Assembly: GCF_000524195.1 (NCBI RefSeq)
Contig: NW_020170588.1
Coordinates: 1 to 11,762, forward strand
DNA length: 11,762 nucleotides
From: Echinococcus granulosus
Taxonomy: Eukaryota; Platyhelminthes; Cestoda; Cyclophyllidea; Taeniidae
Direction: 5' to 3'
Of this stretch, positions 1-8,653 are shown one piece after another; position 1 is the first letter of the stretch, and every line of letters begins with the position of its first letter. The notes beneath the pieces are model-generated. The model saw nothing but the letters and a program-made list of their open reading frames with translations. It was not told the DNA's origin and ran no database searches. The position numbers and the translations under genes are program-made.

Positions 1-21
1 TATCTGGGTTCTGTTCTTCAG

Positions 22-126
22 TTAGTAGAGAAGGGGAAAGTATTGCGTGTTAATTTAGGTGAAATCGTCATGCAGGCATCGCGGACAGCTCCCTACCGAA
101 AATTTTCAGATGGCTCACAGCTGAAG
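22..126 (+). CDS. Candidate phase-0 exon at the window edge
   Basis: An acceptor (GGGTTCTGTTCTTCAG, ending at 21) and a donor (AAG|GTAGGC, at 127) enclose exactly 35 codons in phase 0. The peptide includes VEKGKVLRVNLGEIV. The frame is open from base 1 to a TAA at 262-264 (87 codons), so the exon may also be longer or a chance frame. No domain is recognised and nothing further left can be seen. Confidence 0.18.
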
Positions 127-512
127 GTAGGCGCGATTTTCAATCCTTTGGTTAGGAGTCTTTACAGATTCTCCAAATCAGGGAAATTGAGCTTTTGGAT
201 TGGGTTTGCTTGCCGCTGCTGCCAATATAACGCTCCGAGTCTCCCTCAAAGGCGCCCAATGTAAGAGTGGCAGTATGGCAGAAGAAATAGCACTGACGTG
301 AAGAAGAGCTGAGGTCTATCGGCATGGCCCAGAGGTCATGTTGGCTAGGGGGAGTACTATGGTGGAGACTTAATAAAATGTTTGAAGTGTGGAAAATGCC
401 AACATGAAACTGGACTAAAGACGTGACATGTATTGCCCTACTAGCTTTGGCAAGCAACACTAGCGTGTGATACCGCATTCTATGTTATCGATGGGCTCGT
501 GACTCGTGAAGA
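127..512. other. Sparse stretch with possible end of the hAT relic
   Basis: No convincing exon after the donor at 127. The minus strand at about 450-370 holds a faint continuation of the hAT transposase in a different frame (AKASRAIHVTSLVQF, then HVGIFHTSNI), where a dimerisation-region block would be expected. The match is weak. Confidence 0.25.
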
Positions 513-767
513 TCAGCAACTTTCCTCAAACATTCCTGGCAAATCTAAATTTGTCAGCTGAAATAAAAGCATTTTCACTTGTGCCTGAAGCGGTGAAGAT
601 AAATCCATTGCTTTATTAAAGAGAAAAGTAGAAAATTGGTGGTGTTCGGGACAGAAATAAGCTTGGAATTGTTCTGAGATTTCACCAAGCTGATTCCACA
701 ATTTCCTGTTCTGTAAATTGTCAAAATTTCCCCAAATATTTCTAACGGCGGGGTGAATAAATCTCAA
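513..767 (-). mobile_element. Decayed hAT-superfamily transposase fragment
   Basis: On the minus strand an 84-codon frame runs from a TTG (no ATG) to a TGA at 513-515. From general knowledge of hAT transposases of the ZBED5/SCAND3/FAM200 type, the segment before the C-terminal dimerisation region has the shape L..LS..F..YFP, an aromatic-rich patch, then L....LIDLQ.D..LK..FEE. Here residues 27-38 read LGEISEQFQAYF, then come FSTFLF (45-50), and a stretch from about 60 ending LLFQLTNLDLPGMFEES. The order and spacing fit the pattern. The expected continuation (EFW..LK, LLPF.TTYLCE.GFS) is not in frame after the TGA. Faint similarity reappears in another frame at about 450-370. Upstream, ITWWSLS near 810-790 may be a worn VRWLS motif. 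No terminal inverted repeats or 8-bp target duplication were found. It is inactive if correctly identified. The identification rests on remembered family patterns, not a search. Confidence 0.38.
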
Positions 768-1202
768 GGTCGTTTTTATGTTAAATGAAACCGGATTGGA
801 TGCTGAGGCTCCACCAAGTGATCGGTGAAAAATAATGGAAACGAGTAGTGCAAGATTTGTTTGGAAGTTCCGTGAATAGAAATGCTACTCCCTGAGTCCT
901 TACTAGCTTGAGGAAGAGCTGCAAGGCCGCTGGCGTGACCCTTAGTTTACGTTGCAAAGCGAATGTACAACCCACGGAGACTGAAATGCCAGTGTAGTTA
1001 AGCGCAAAACTGAACAAGCCATTAAATCACTACAGAAAATATACGTTGATCGAAGATTTTAAGATGGTAGAAGCAATATCACCAAACTCGAAAACCATTC
1101 AATGCATCTTAACCGCAAATAAATCGAGTAGATGCTTTGACTCACTATAAAACTGTCTGTCACTTAAGCGTATGGAAAGACCACTGGATCACAGGTCAGG
1201 TA

Positions 1203-1237
1203 TGGACTTGCGGCCATGTCACTGACATGTAAGTCCA
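1203..1237. repeat. 35-base imperfect palindrome (nested inverted repeat)
   Basis: Two nested 7-base inverted repeats share one centre. The outer arms are TGGACTT (1203-1209) and AAGTCCA (1231-1237). The inner arms are CATGTCA (1215-1221) and TGACATG (1223-1229), around a single C at 1222. Five unpaired bases on the left (GCGGC) face one T on the right. All 14 pairs are exact. It could form a cruciform or an RNA hairpin. No gene or element boundary is visible next to it and no function is claimed. Confidence 0.6.
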
Positions 1238-1714
1238 AATCACAAATTAATGGGTGGTCATACAAGCTTATTAGATCAATGCATAATTGTCTCCATCAGC
1301 AGGGAGCTGTCCTCATAGCTTCTGCTACGATGGGGAGGGATGGTCAGTGAACTGTCGTGGAAGCATGGAAACATTAGATCCCACAGTCAATGATACATCT
1401 ACTTGGTTCCTCTTCTTTTGCATTTTAGATTTCTTGGTAAAATGCATTAGAAAGGAGGCATTTATCGGCTTTGCAATCCACCTGCTTTGACGATGATCGA
1501 CAACCAAGTGCATTGCATGCTCTAATCAAAGGATGAGCCACTTAATAAACGGTATTTCCTCCTGGTCACTTCCTTCTTTACGCTGTGCCCTTCATTCGTT
1601 TGTTCCGGTGCCCTTCTGGCACTGCACACGTGAAGGCGGTCTCGCATACTCGCACAATTCACGTATCTTTGTGTATTTACCATAGGCGCTAATGCAAAGG
1701 TGTGCTAAAGAGGA

Positions 1715-1730
1715 TATATAAGTCATGACT
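1715..1730 (+). promoter_or_regulatory. TATA-like box joined to a 10-base palindrome
   Basis: TATATAAG at 1715-1722 matches an RNA polymerase II TATA box, and it overlaps AGTCATGACT (1721-1730), a perfect palindrome that could bind a dimeric factor. About 850 bases downstream on the same strand lies the zinc-finger locus, so it could be a distal promoter for it. No downstream element or transcript support can be seen, and TATA-like strings are frequent in AT-rich DNA. Confidence 0.15.
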
Positions 1731-2147
1731 ACTGTGTCTTTGCACTAATAGCAGCACGTTTTCCTGTGACGGCTTGGAAACCCGAAGTGACGCTCTTCAC
1801 CGCCACTCGCAATCGACACGTTTTGCATTGGAGGAAGAGGAGTCGTGAATCTCTGGATAATCCAGTGTTGGGTGATTGACAGGTGCTGCATAGCACGTAG
1901 GTACCTAGGGAGATAACAATATCTGCGCTAGCAAAGTCCACTCTGACAACGAATGTCCCACCATTTCCACTCAAAATATTTTGGGTGAAAGTTATTCCAA
2001 ACGGCGTATATCATTATTGGGTGTCAAGGCCTAAATGGAATCAGATTTGTCCAAGCCAAATATATTAAGCTAGAAACAGATCAAATACACTAGTAGGTGT
2101 ATTTAACCTACAAGCAGATCAGTAACAAATGGACTGGAATAAAAAAA

Positions 2148-2155
2148 TATAAAAG
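2148..2155 (+). promoter_or_regulatory. TATA-like box upstream of the zinc-finger locus
   Basis: TATAAAAG matches the TATA consensus and lies about 430 bases before the strong acceptor at 2582. A good acceptor-like tract (ATTTTCCCTTTGTCAACAG) follows near 2361, so an upstream exon may lie between. It sits in an A-rich run, which raises the chance of a random match. Confidence 0.14.
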
Positions 2156-2582
2156 ATGATGCTATTTCATATCATGATTAATGATAAATTAAGTCCGGGA
2201 AATTTCGGCAGCAACTTATTTCCCAGACCATTTATACCGGTGGGTACACACAACTGAAGCTACTCGCAAGAAATTAAGTAGAGTACCCAGTTTTCTCACA
2301 ATTGTTGTGCTTTGTAATAACTTAGGGAGATCCTTGAGGATATCATTTTCCCTTTGTCAACAGTTACTCAACCCAACACCGCGTCGTGACATCAGCAAGT
2401 TTACGACAAAGGGTGGGAAGATCTGGAGACGATACATCAACACCTCCTATGTCACAGTAACCTTAAGTTCTACTTGTGTGTGCGATGCTGCAAGGGCTTC
2501 AGCACACCTTCTGAAATGAAATGACACACAACGACACATATTAGTGAGGTTTGATTGCAGTCCCACCTCTTTATCCTTGCAG

Positions 2583-2673
2583 TGAGGCCAATGAAACTCA
2601 CTTTACACGTTGTTCATCCAAAGAAGATGACAATGCGTCACCGCCACTACTTGAGGAGCTATTAGAGCAATGA
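2583..2673 (+). CDS. 5' part of the zinc-finger exon, offset reading frame
   Basis: A strong acceptor (CTCTTTATCCTTGCAG, ending at 2582) is followed by about 29 open codons in the frame starting GAG at 2584. The peptide is hydrophilic and acidic, with SSKEDDNASPP in the middle and LLEELLEQ at the end, and stops at TGA 2671-2673. A second acceptor, TTTGATTGCAG, ends at 2560 and would keep the same frame. The composition resembles a disordered linker and leads straight into the zinc-finger frame, but one base out of register. Either this is a decayed gene with a small insertion or deletion at about 2655-2670, or the two frames are separate alternatives, or one is spurious. No product is recognised. 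Confidence 0.28.
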
Positions 2674-2963
2674 GGTGGTGCCGAGAGCTTAGAGTCTCCT
2701 TGGTTGCATTAACCCAAAAAGGCACAGAAGAGAGTGCTAAAGAAATGCAAATGGAGAAGAAAATCTGCACCAAATGCAGCTTTTCTTCTGACCGCATGGA
2801 TGTGATGTTATTCCATGCAGAACAGGAGCACCCAACTGAGCGACATGTCATTAGTCGATTGCGTCATCGTGTCTTGAATGCTACATTCGATCCAGAAGGC
2901 TATCACCTCGATGACGCCGATGAGGAGGAGGGGACAAATTTATCAAGGCGCTGTCATTTGTAA
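2670..2963 (+). CDS. C2H2 zinc-finger protein fragment, partial and possibly a pseudogene
   Basis: Counting the ATG at 2670 as residue 1, this frame holds a C2H2 zinc finger. Cys33 and Cys36 are followed after 12 residues by His49 and then His54 (C-x2-C-x12-H-x4-H). An aromatic residue follows the second Cys, and hydrophobic residues precede the first His. A charged stretch comes before it (about residues 18-31) and an acidic patch follows (about 81-87, DDADEEE), then a TAA at 2961-2963. One finger with such flanks resembles the scattered fingers of large DNA-binding proteins, but no ortholog is recognised. An in-frame TGA at 2652-2654 closes the frame upstream. Protein-like sequence in another frame leads into it from 2583, so a one-base shift is suspected. 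ATG 2670 is probably not the true start. A GTAAAC overlaps the stop and could be a donor. A chance four-residue zinc pattern cannot be excluded. Confidence 0.38.
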   Translation: MRWCRELRVSLVALTQKGTEESAKEMQMEKKICTKCSFSSDRMDVMLFHAEQEHPTERHVISRLRHRVLNATFDPEGYHLDDADEEEGTNLSRRCHL

Positions 2964-3054
2964 ACTAGAGAATTGTTCTTCGTGACCTCTCACGGCCTAG
3001 AATTCTGTGCTTGATTTAACACGATAAATATTGAGCTACTCAGCTATTTAGTAA

Positions 3055-3114
3055 ACTTTACCCAAAGGGCATAAGGAAGAGGTGGATAGAAATTCTCCCT
3101 ATTTTGCAAAGCAG
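3055..3114 (+). CDS. Candidate small internal exon, downstream of the zinc finger
   Basis: Twenty open codons after a TAA at 3052-3054 (it includes GHKEEVDRNS) end at a near-consensus donor CAG|GTAAGC in phase 0. If spliced to 3260-3367 the intron would be 145 bases and the frame would be kept. The same frame also reads on unspliced to a TAA at 3226-3228, with another donor-like GTGAGT inside it. The acceptor is unclear: AAAG at about 3063-3066 and AAG at about 3072-3074 are both weak. The stretch is too short for domain assignment. Its only support is the donor, phase compatibility and charged composition next to the zinc-finger exon on the same strand. Confidence 0.18.
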
Positions 3115-3259
3115 GTAAGCTCAAGTCACATTTATTTGGGTCAGTCGGCACTGAACGATGTGAGTAGCCAAGGTGACAAGAGAGAAATGGTGGATGTCTC
3201 TAGAAACGATGTTGCACCGGGAGGCTAACAAGCAGTTATCACTTGTGATGCACTTGTAG

Positions 3260-3367
3260 ATACACCTGGACGCGATTTACAAGTTGAAGCCTGTCATTGC
3301 TAGGATCCATCTCAACAACCCTGCAAATACCTCCGATGACCTAGAAGAGGGGTGTGCTACTGAATAA
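3260..3367 (+). CDS. Candidate terminal exon of the zinc-finger locus
   Basis: An acceptor (CACTTGTAG, ending at 3259) is followed by 35 codons in phase 0 and a TAA at 3365-3367. The peptide starts IHLDAIYKLKPVIARIHLNN and ends in an acidic run, with SDDLEE near the end. The acceptor phase matches the donor at 3115. I recognise no domain. No clear AATAAA follows within 300 bases; the sequence just past the stop has only an AATAAT at the stop itself. Chance open frames of this length are frequent here, so support is the splice-site fit, strand agreement with the zinc finger, and composition. Confidence 0.18.
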   Translation: MHLDAIYKLKPVIARIHLNNPANTSDDLEEGCATE

Positions 3368-5247
3368 TTGAACAATCAGAAAGTCCGATGGAAATGTCTT
3401 TATCGAAACAAAACGAAAATTTGGATGAAGACTCAAAATTTTAGGCTTGTACTAAATTGTAAATCGTAAGATTGGATTCAGAACTATTTTTCCCGCATTA
3501 TGGTTCTTTTTTTAGGTATGACAGTGTGCTCACCTAATGAGGTATACACAAAAGTAAAGTATACTTACATTCTTTACGGCATCCCCACTGTTCCACAAAG
3601 TGCTGGCTAACTAGTACAGTAGATCATCCCATACTTCTGTGCTACATTGACAATCTCCACTGAGCTCTCCAATGTCCACATCTTCCCTCGAATCTTTATG
3701 TGGCCCAAAGTGCTGATTAGACCCAACGGATGGGCTTCGGTGCCATTTGATTTGGCCCCTCGGCTTTACTGTCTGAGCTCAAGCCTTAATTGGAAGTGCA
3801 AAGGAATCCCATAAGATGTGCATTGAATGCGGAGTAAGTGTCATAGGAAATTGAACAACTTCTCTGCCCCAGAATTCGTTTCAACTACTTTGTTTTGTTG
3901 ATAGTTCACTCAAAGGTAGGCTCATCATCAGGATTCTACCAGACCTAAATAATGTGTTGTCGAGGTAGCAAGGCTTCACAATGTGTAAACATTCGTGTAA
4001 ATGACACCATGGGAGATCCAGCTATATCTGAGAGCATTATTGGGTTCAAAAACAAATCATGTTTATTCCAGGAAATTACTCCTCCGCAATTGTGAAATTG
4101 TGAGTGGATTTAATGATGGTAATTAAAAGCAAACACTCGTTTTAAGTGGAGAGTAAGCAACAGTTGGAGTGACTATACTCCACCTAAGCTATCCTTCTCG
4201 CCTACAATCCAAACACCTGCCTCTTTGTAAGGCGTTTTTGTTTGTACGTCAGTCACCCCATGTATTAGAGCTGCATCGTCTTGTTGTAGTTTTAGAATGG
4301 CTCCAAATTTTGATGACTTACCTCTTTTCCTAGCACACTGCTTTGCTCATAAGGCAAACAAGAATAACGGCAGGGTCAAAAATCTAACAAATCCTCGCAC
4401 CAGAACTTCTTCTTTGCAGCAAAGCTGATTTCTTGCTCCTTCAGTTCTCTCGAGTATGTCGGAGTGAAAACAACATGATATGGCCGCTGTAAGGGATAGG
4501 GAAGAAATTTGAAAAGCTCACTTTTCCTTTCGTCACTTAATCTTGTGCCCACTGCACTTTGGACCCTTCCGAAGTACGCGACGGTTTTGCCGACGCAACT
4601 GTCAGCTGTGCCAATATTGAAGTTACTTCAGCAGTGGCAATTTCCAAAGCGTCCAGCCGAAAGCGGATGATGAATGATCTTGTGCATTTCTACTCATTTT
4701 GCATCTTCGATACAGTCCAAGTGGCCATGTAATTCGATTGCTTCTGCTCAACCCAATGCTACTAGTAGGTGTGAGGTGCAAATGCACTTTTCCCGGAAAG
4801 ATAAAACCTGATGGGTAGATTCGACCATAGGATTTAGCGTAAATTTAACAAATGAGCAAGAAGCTAATCCCATTTAACAGTTCAATAAGTGTGGAGACAA
4901 AATAATTTGCCTGCTCCTCTAAGTACCCTCACGTCAGTGTTGCTGTTAGCCTTGATTGTCGTGGGTGCAGACTTTGTGCCTGTCATTTGAAGCGACTCCT
5001 AACACTGATCTACCACATTTTGGACCATGCTAAACGAGTGTGAATTAAATTTCATATTAGAAAATGAAAAAATGGACGTCTTAAGAACTCATTCTGATAC
5101 GCCGTTTTAGGGACCTCGGCCACGAGTGACGCCGAATTCCTCACCACTGGCCACCATCAGTGGAGGTGTGTCGAAATGCTGACACTGACTTAAAGACATA
5201 TTCATTTTCAAGGAGCGATAAGAGGACCTACAAAGCGTCAAAGTGAA
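3368..5247. other. Long gene-poor stretch
   Basis: No frame of 60 codons or more on either strand. There is a strong pyrimidine tract ending in TAG at 3515 (plus strand), a strong minus-strand donor GTAAGT (3563-3568), and a 52-codon minus-strand stretch (3610-3765) with protein-like composition. A six-base inverted repeat, CCACTG with CAGTGG, lies near 5143-5162. Nothing else stands out; it is probably intergenic or a long intron. Confidence 0.35.
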
Positions 5248-5532
5248 TCACCACTTGCTGTTCTCCTTCCAGACATAGGTAACACAGCGCTTTTTGGAAG
5301 GCTTCTGCAATGCTTTCAAGAAGCACCCTATCGACTGTGCACCACCTCCACCACAGGTGACGGAGTCTGGATATAATCTTGAGTCTACCAGAATGTTGAA
5401 TCTAACCTTGTCGAAAAAGCAGTGATACGTAGGAAGGCCCCCAATGGGTAGTGGAGGATCGGATAGGTGTTTATCACTTTTCGATGCAGCAGAGCGAAGG
5501 GATTCCAGTGAATTATCAGGTGTTGAGCACAT
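5248..5532 (-). CDS. Candidate exon, unidentified protein
   Basis: A 94-codon minus-strand frame starts at an ATG directly after an acceptor CAG (5533-5535) and ends in TGA at 5248-5250. A second, better acceptor (GGTTCTTCTCACGTTTTGCAG, ending at 5554) lies just upstream, but an in-frame TGA at 5539-5541 separates it from this frame, so the exon must begin at 5532. Composition is balanced: a Ser/Lys/Asp-rich N-terminal third, a central segment with FDKVRFNILVDS (40-51), a four-glycine run at 61-64 and a basic C-terminus (KPSKKR, 77-82). No signal peptide, membrane segment or known motif is visible. No AATAAA follows within 300 bases, which weakens a terminal-exon reading. It is in phase 0 with the candidate at 6773-6979, about 1.2 kb upstream in transcription order. 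Frames of this length are expected a few times by chance. Confidence 0.27.
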   Translation of the reverse strand: MCSTPDNSLESLRSAASKSDKHLSDPPLPIGGLPTYHCFFDKVRFNILVDSRLYPDSVTCGGGGAQSIGCFLKALQKPSKKRCVTYVWKENSKW

Positions 5533-6772
5533 CTGATATCAGAGGTGATTAAACTGCAAAACGTGAGAAGAACCAGATCACCTCTCCTCGAGAACTTCAA
5601 CCACTGAATGCGAGATAAGCAGCTATTATTCACTCCACGCCCACAGCCAACGTGTCAAATGTAAATTGTCTAACCAACGAGATGGTACGATATTTCAGTA
5701 CTTGCTGTTTGCCTCCCATTGTAGGGAAATCTCGTTCCTCAGGTGCACCCCATAAACAAAGAATGAAATTCAACCGAGGTGTGCCATCCAAACATATTTC
5801 ACAGTTTCATCATTGGTGTTGAAGTGGTTCGAATACCCATCGGAAGAAAACATTAGGCCTGATACTTCCTACGGCTAAATGTTCCTCAAAATCATCAGTT
5901 TCTTAGGATGAAAAAGGGACACATCCTCACACCTGCGCCTCTCCTTGGGATTAGCCAATCACACATGCTACAAAGCGAACTTCATTGCGAGTGTGTACTA
6001 GTTTCTTAATGCTCGAGGATAAATCACATCCAATAGTGAATGAATGTCACGTGCCAGTCGCTAGTCGTTCTCACGTCTACCTGGTAGTAGAGTCACCAAC
6101 AAATTTTAAGGCATTTTCACAGATCAGCTGTTCAACATTCCTATCTTTCTGTCCACATCGATTGTCCATATGGGTCAGGTACAGCTACCACTGCCTCCAT
6201 CATGGCCCCTGAAACCACTTTAGTTGCAAAATGCCAAAGTGATTTGCTATTGTCCTACGGCACGCCCTAATTTTCCAGTGAATCGCAATATGAAGTCTGG
6301 AAGTGGGTCGAACTGTTCGTAAGGTACACTTTGTTGTGCCCTCTCCTACCCTCCCTCTCACTGAATTCTCTTGTCACGAAATGTCTGTTTAACCCTATGG
6401 ATGCGAATTTGAACTCGACTCCGTAAGTACAGTTTGGGAAAGAAGCAGTAGCATGAATAAATCAAAGTATTCGCTTCCAAAATCTACCATCAAAATCAAA
6501 GATGTACTGGTTTTTATGAGGCCTGTTATTCTTGAGAGCAAAACGAGTGCACTTTTTCTTCCAATAACAGTTGTGAAGTGAGAAAACGTGGGTGATAAAA
6601 CAGTCTCTTTGCACCCACATCAACGAGGTGTAGAGACCCACATTAATATCAACTGTCTTGTCTTATTTTGATTAAAACAACGTAAAGAAACGCAGTAAGT
6701 TTAGTTGGTTTAGGGTCAAAGAAAAGGAGTGGGTGGAAAGGGGAGACAATTTAATGGACGGAGTGAGCTTAC
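5533..6772. other. Stretch between two minus-strand exon candidates
   Basis: This could be an intron joining 6773-6979 to 5248-5532 on the minus strand. On the plus strand an acceptor (CTAATTTTCCAG, ending near 6279) opens a frame with two donor-like sites, GTAAGG near 6319 and GTAAGT near 6423, enclosing up to about 48 codons. No domain is seen, so it is not called as a gene. Confidence 0.25.
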
Positions 6773-6979
6773 GACAGTTGAACTCCACCATGTAGAACCT
6801 CTCAGTCCAAATCTCTCGTCCTTTAATGCGGGTCGATTAAAAAGACTAAAGTTATGGTAGCAGTGACCATCACCGATTGCTGAAGTTGGTGTTGAGATGA
6901 GATGGTTCAGTATGCCTGCCAGTGACTCATCTGCCATGCCGCTCGCATGACCACTTTCCCCTATGTAGAAGAGCATCAG
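6773..6979 (-). CDS. Candidate internal exon, unidentified protein
   Basis: The minus strand has a good acceptor (TATCTGTCTCTTCCGGTCAG, CAG at 6980-6982) and a GTAAGC donor (6767-6772). Between them are exactly 69 open codons in phase 0 at both ends. The peptide starts LMLFYIGESGHASGMADESL and ends RGSTWWSSTV, with no recognisable domain. The frame stays open on both sides of the exon, about 109 codons in all, so the splice sites and not stop codons set these limits. Its phases would let it join in frame to the 5248-5532 candidate. Matched splice sites and phase are mild support; the lack of any known motif and the chance rate of open frames keep confidence low. Confidence 0.22.
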
Positions 6980-8344
6980 CTGACCGGAAGAGACAGATAA
7001 CAGATCCAACACAAGCGTTTGGCAAATTATATGGCATAGACTCAATGGTAGTTTAGTAGGTGAGTAAGGGAATTACCGAATTTTCATCTCTGTGGGGGTT
7101 TAACTCGATAATGCGAGTCTATTCTCACAAAGGCACTTAACTTTTCCTTACGCAATTCGCTAATCATGGACAAGGTGAGAGCTGGCTATGGGTGCAAAGC
7201 TTATGGTTGTGAGAGCAGCAACATCTCTTCTACCACAGTGCTACCAAATTCAACCTGTTTATAAGCTGTTTCAGAGGAATCCAAGACACATTTGACATGA
7301 AGCGTTGCACGTGGCCTCATATTAGCGAGTGCTTTCATGCGCAAATTATTTGCTTCCATGTTTCCATTAACTGTTTCCTGCTTCTCTCTTCACTCCTCTA
7401 CACTCCCATTCACTCCTCTGCAACACTCTGTGTTGCGAAGCTACAGTGTCATCTCAAACGCATACATGTGTTGAAGTTGCACTTTGCTCATCACCAGCCT
7501 TCTTAAATGATGCGGGTATGTGCGTACTGTGGCTTCTTATGCAACTACTACGTTGGTCTGTTTACTCACAAAGGACACAGGCATCCCACCGACCTACTTG
7601 CTGTCGCTCCTACTGCTGCAGCTGTTGAGAGGGATTCGCCTTCACCGACACCTTTCATGAATTAAAATACAACCTGGCAAGGTAACTCTCTGCAAACCTA
7701 AAATTAGATTGCATGTTTGTCTCCATCCACCACCTTCATGTGGCTGACTAGTCCTTCCGATTCCTTCTGCAACACAGTCTTCGGGTAGCGAATGCAATAT
7801 CTGCTTATTGTTGATTAGTCAGCTTTTGTTCTAAACGCCTTTATATGTTAACGCTTACTGCATCAATCGGATTTAGAATAAGTTTATCATTTTGCCTCAG
7901 TCAACAACCAGCACCGTCGGAATTCTGTCTACTACCACTATTAACATAGGCATATCATGGAAGATGTATTGCCTTCAACAGGACTCATATTTACTATAGT
8001 ATCTAAGGTAATGGAGCGTTGGAATCCGCAGTAGTGGCTTTCAATAAATCAGGATGACGAGTTTGCTAGTCTGTCACAGCAAACGTGCTGCAAAATTTGG
8101 CAGTTCCGTTTGCCTCCACCACCCCAAATTCTTGCGTATTTCTCGTCAATGACTTTATGATATAGGTACGGCAAACAGGGGGTCACCTATGTGCATTTTA
8201 TGACCACTGATGCCACTTTTAAGAGCAGGTGTTAGAAGAAGATTGGAAACAAAATAAATCGTTGCTTAATTGATCTGATCAACAAGTCTGACCTTCTTAC
8301 TACCCTGCCTCGTCAATTGATATGCTGCACTTGTGTTCATTCTC
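6980..8344. other. Gene-poor stretch
   Basis: Two overlapping plus-strand frames near 7297-7628 are rich in Cys, His, Leu and Ser and lack splice-site support, as expected for translated noncoding DNA. Apart from the short pyrimidine-rich direct repeat I see nothing here. Confidence 0.35.
7389..7419 (+). repeat. Short direct repeat in a pyrimidine-rich tract
   Basis: The 11-base unit TTCACTCCTCT occurs at 7389-7399 and again exactly 20 bases later at 7409-7419, separated by a related ACTCCC stretch. The surrounding 60 bases are C/T-rich. It is probably a small slippage duplication; no function is suggested. Confidence 0.5.
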
Positions 8345-8653
8345 CTAGCCCCAATCAAAGACTCGTGGATGGAGAAGATTGGCTGGAGGCAGGCGTCCCA
8401 CTCTGTGTGGTACGGAGGCGGGTTGATAAATTATTTGATTTTTCGGACCAGGGTCAGCATTCGCCGCCTTCCTAGAAAGCAATGGCATCCACGCATTGGG
8501 ACTCCATTTGTCCCATAATTTGCCATTCACATATTGCATGCCATTCGGAGGAAAATGCGAGTCGTATATTCGCGATACGACTACGCTCCTCCTTCTTTCA
8601 CACAGGATTGAAGCTGTCAGCGATTGGGAAACGAGCGGTTTGCCCATTTCTAA
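8345..8653 (-). CDS. Candidate exon, unidentified protein
   Basis: The minus-strand sequence ACACACTTCCTTTAGTTAG offers acceptors ending at 8654 or 8658. The in-frame TAG at 8654-8656 means the coding part begins at 8653 (Leu-Glu) just before an ATG at 8647. The frame then runs 101 codons to a TAG at 8345-8347. The peptide has a basic run (ERRRS) near residue 17, a Trp- and Tyr-containing middle (NGKLWDKWSPNAW) and a Pro/Arg-rich end. No domain is recognised. Possible donors inside it include GTGAAT in the middle, so the true exon could be shorter. It lies upstream, in minus-strand order, of the 6773-6979 candidate. Length alone is compatible with chance. Confidence 0.18.
   Translation of the reverse strand, partial: LEMGKPLVSQSLTASILCERRRSVVVSRIYDSHFPPNGMQYVNGKLWDKWSPNAWMPLLSRKAANADPGPKNQIIYQPASVPHRVGRLPPANLLHPRVFDWG

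Larger units (their letters stand above)
1018..2582. other. Gene-poor stretch
   Basis: Apart from the palindrome and the two TATA-like boxes, I see only open stretches up to about 80 codons with no domain. A 50-codon plus-strand stretch ending at 1149 and a minus frame at 1729-1974 are within chance length. An acceptor-like tract ends at 2361 and opens a frame to 2519 (PTPRRDISKFTTKGGK inside). It could be an upstream exon of the zinc-finger gene but has no good donor. Confidence 0.3.

Noticed and set aside
376..426. Plus-strand peptide KCLKCGKCQHETGLKT, resembling a CCHC zinc knuckle of a retroelement gag protein
   Set aside because: The fourth metal-binding Cys is replaced by Leu, the open stretch is only about 29 codons, and no gag or pol sequence surrounds it.
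2603..2851. 82-codon minus-strand frame opposite the zinc finger
   Set aside because: It is antisense to a frame with a better motif and better composition, and it lacks splice support.
3631..3680. Plus-strand LLCYIDNLH, similar in shape to the Y-x-D-D core of reverse transcriptase
   Set aside because: The second Asp is Asn, a stop follows within three codons, and no other reverse transcriptase motifs are found at the expected distances.
5820..5845. GGTTCGAATACCC, like a tRNA B box
   Set aside because: It has an extra base relative to the consensus, and no A box or cloverleaf lies at the right distance upstream.
7297..7628. Two overlapping plus-strand frames rich in Cys, His and Leu
   Set aside because: Composition and lack of splice sites fit translated noncoding pyrimidine-rich DNA.
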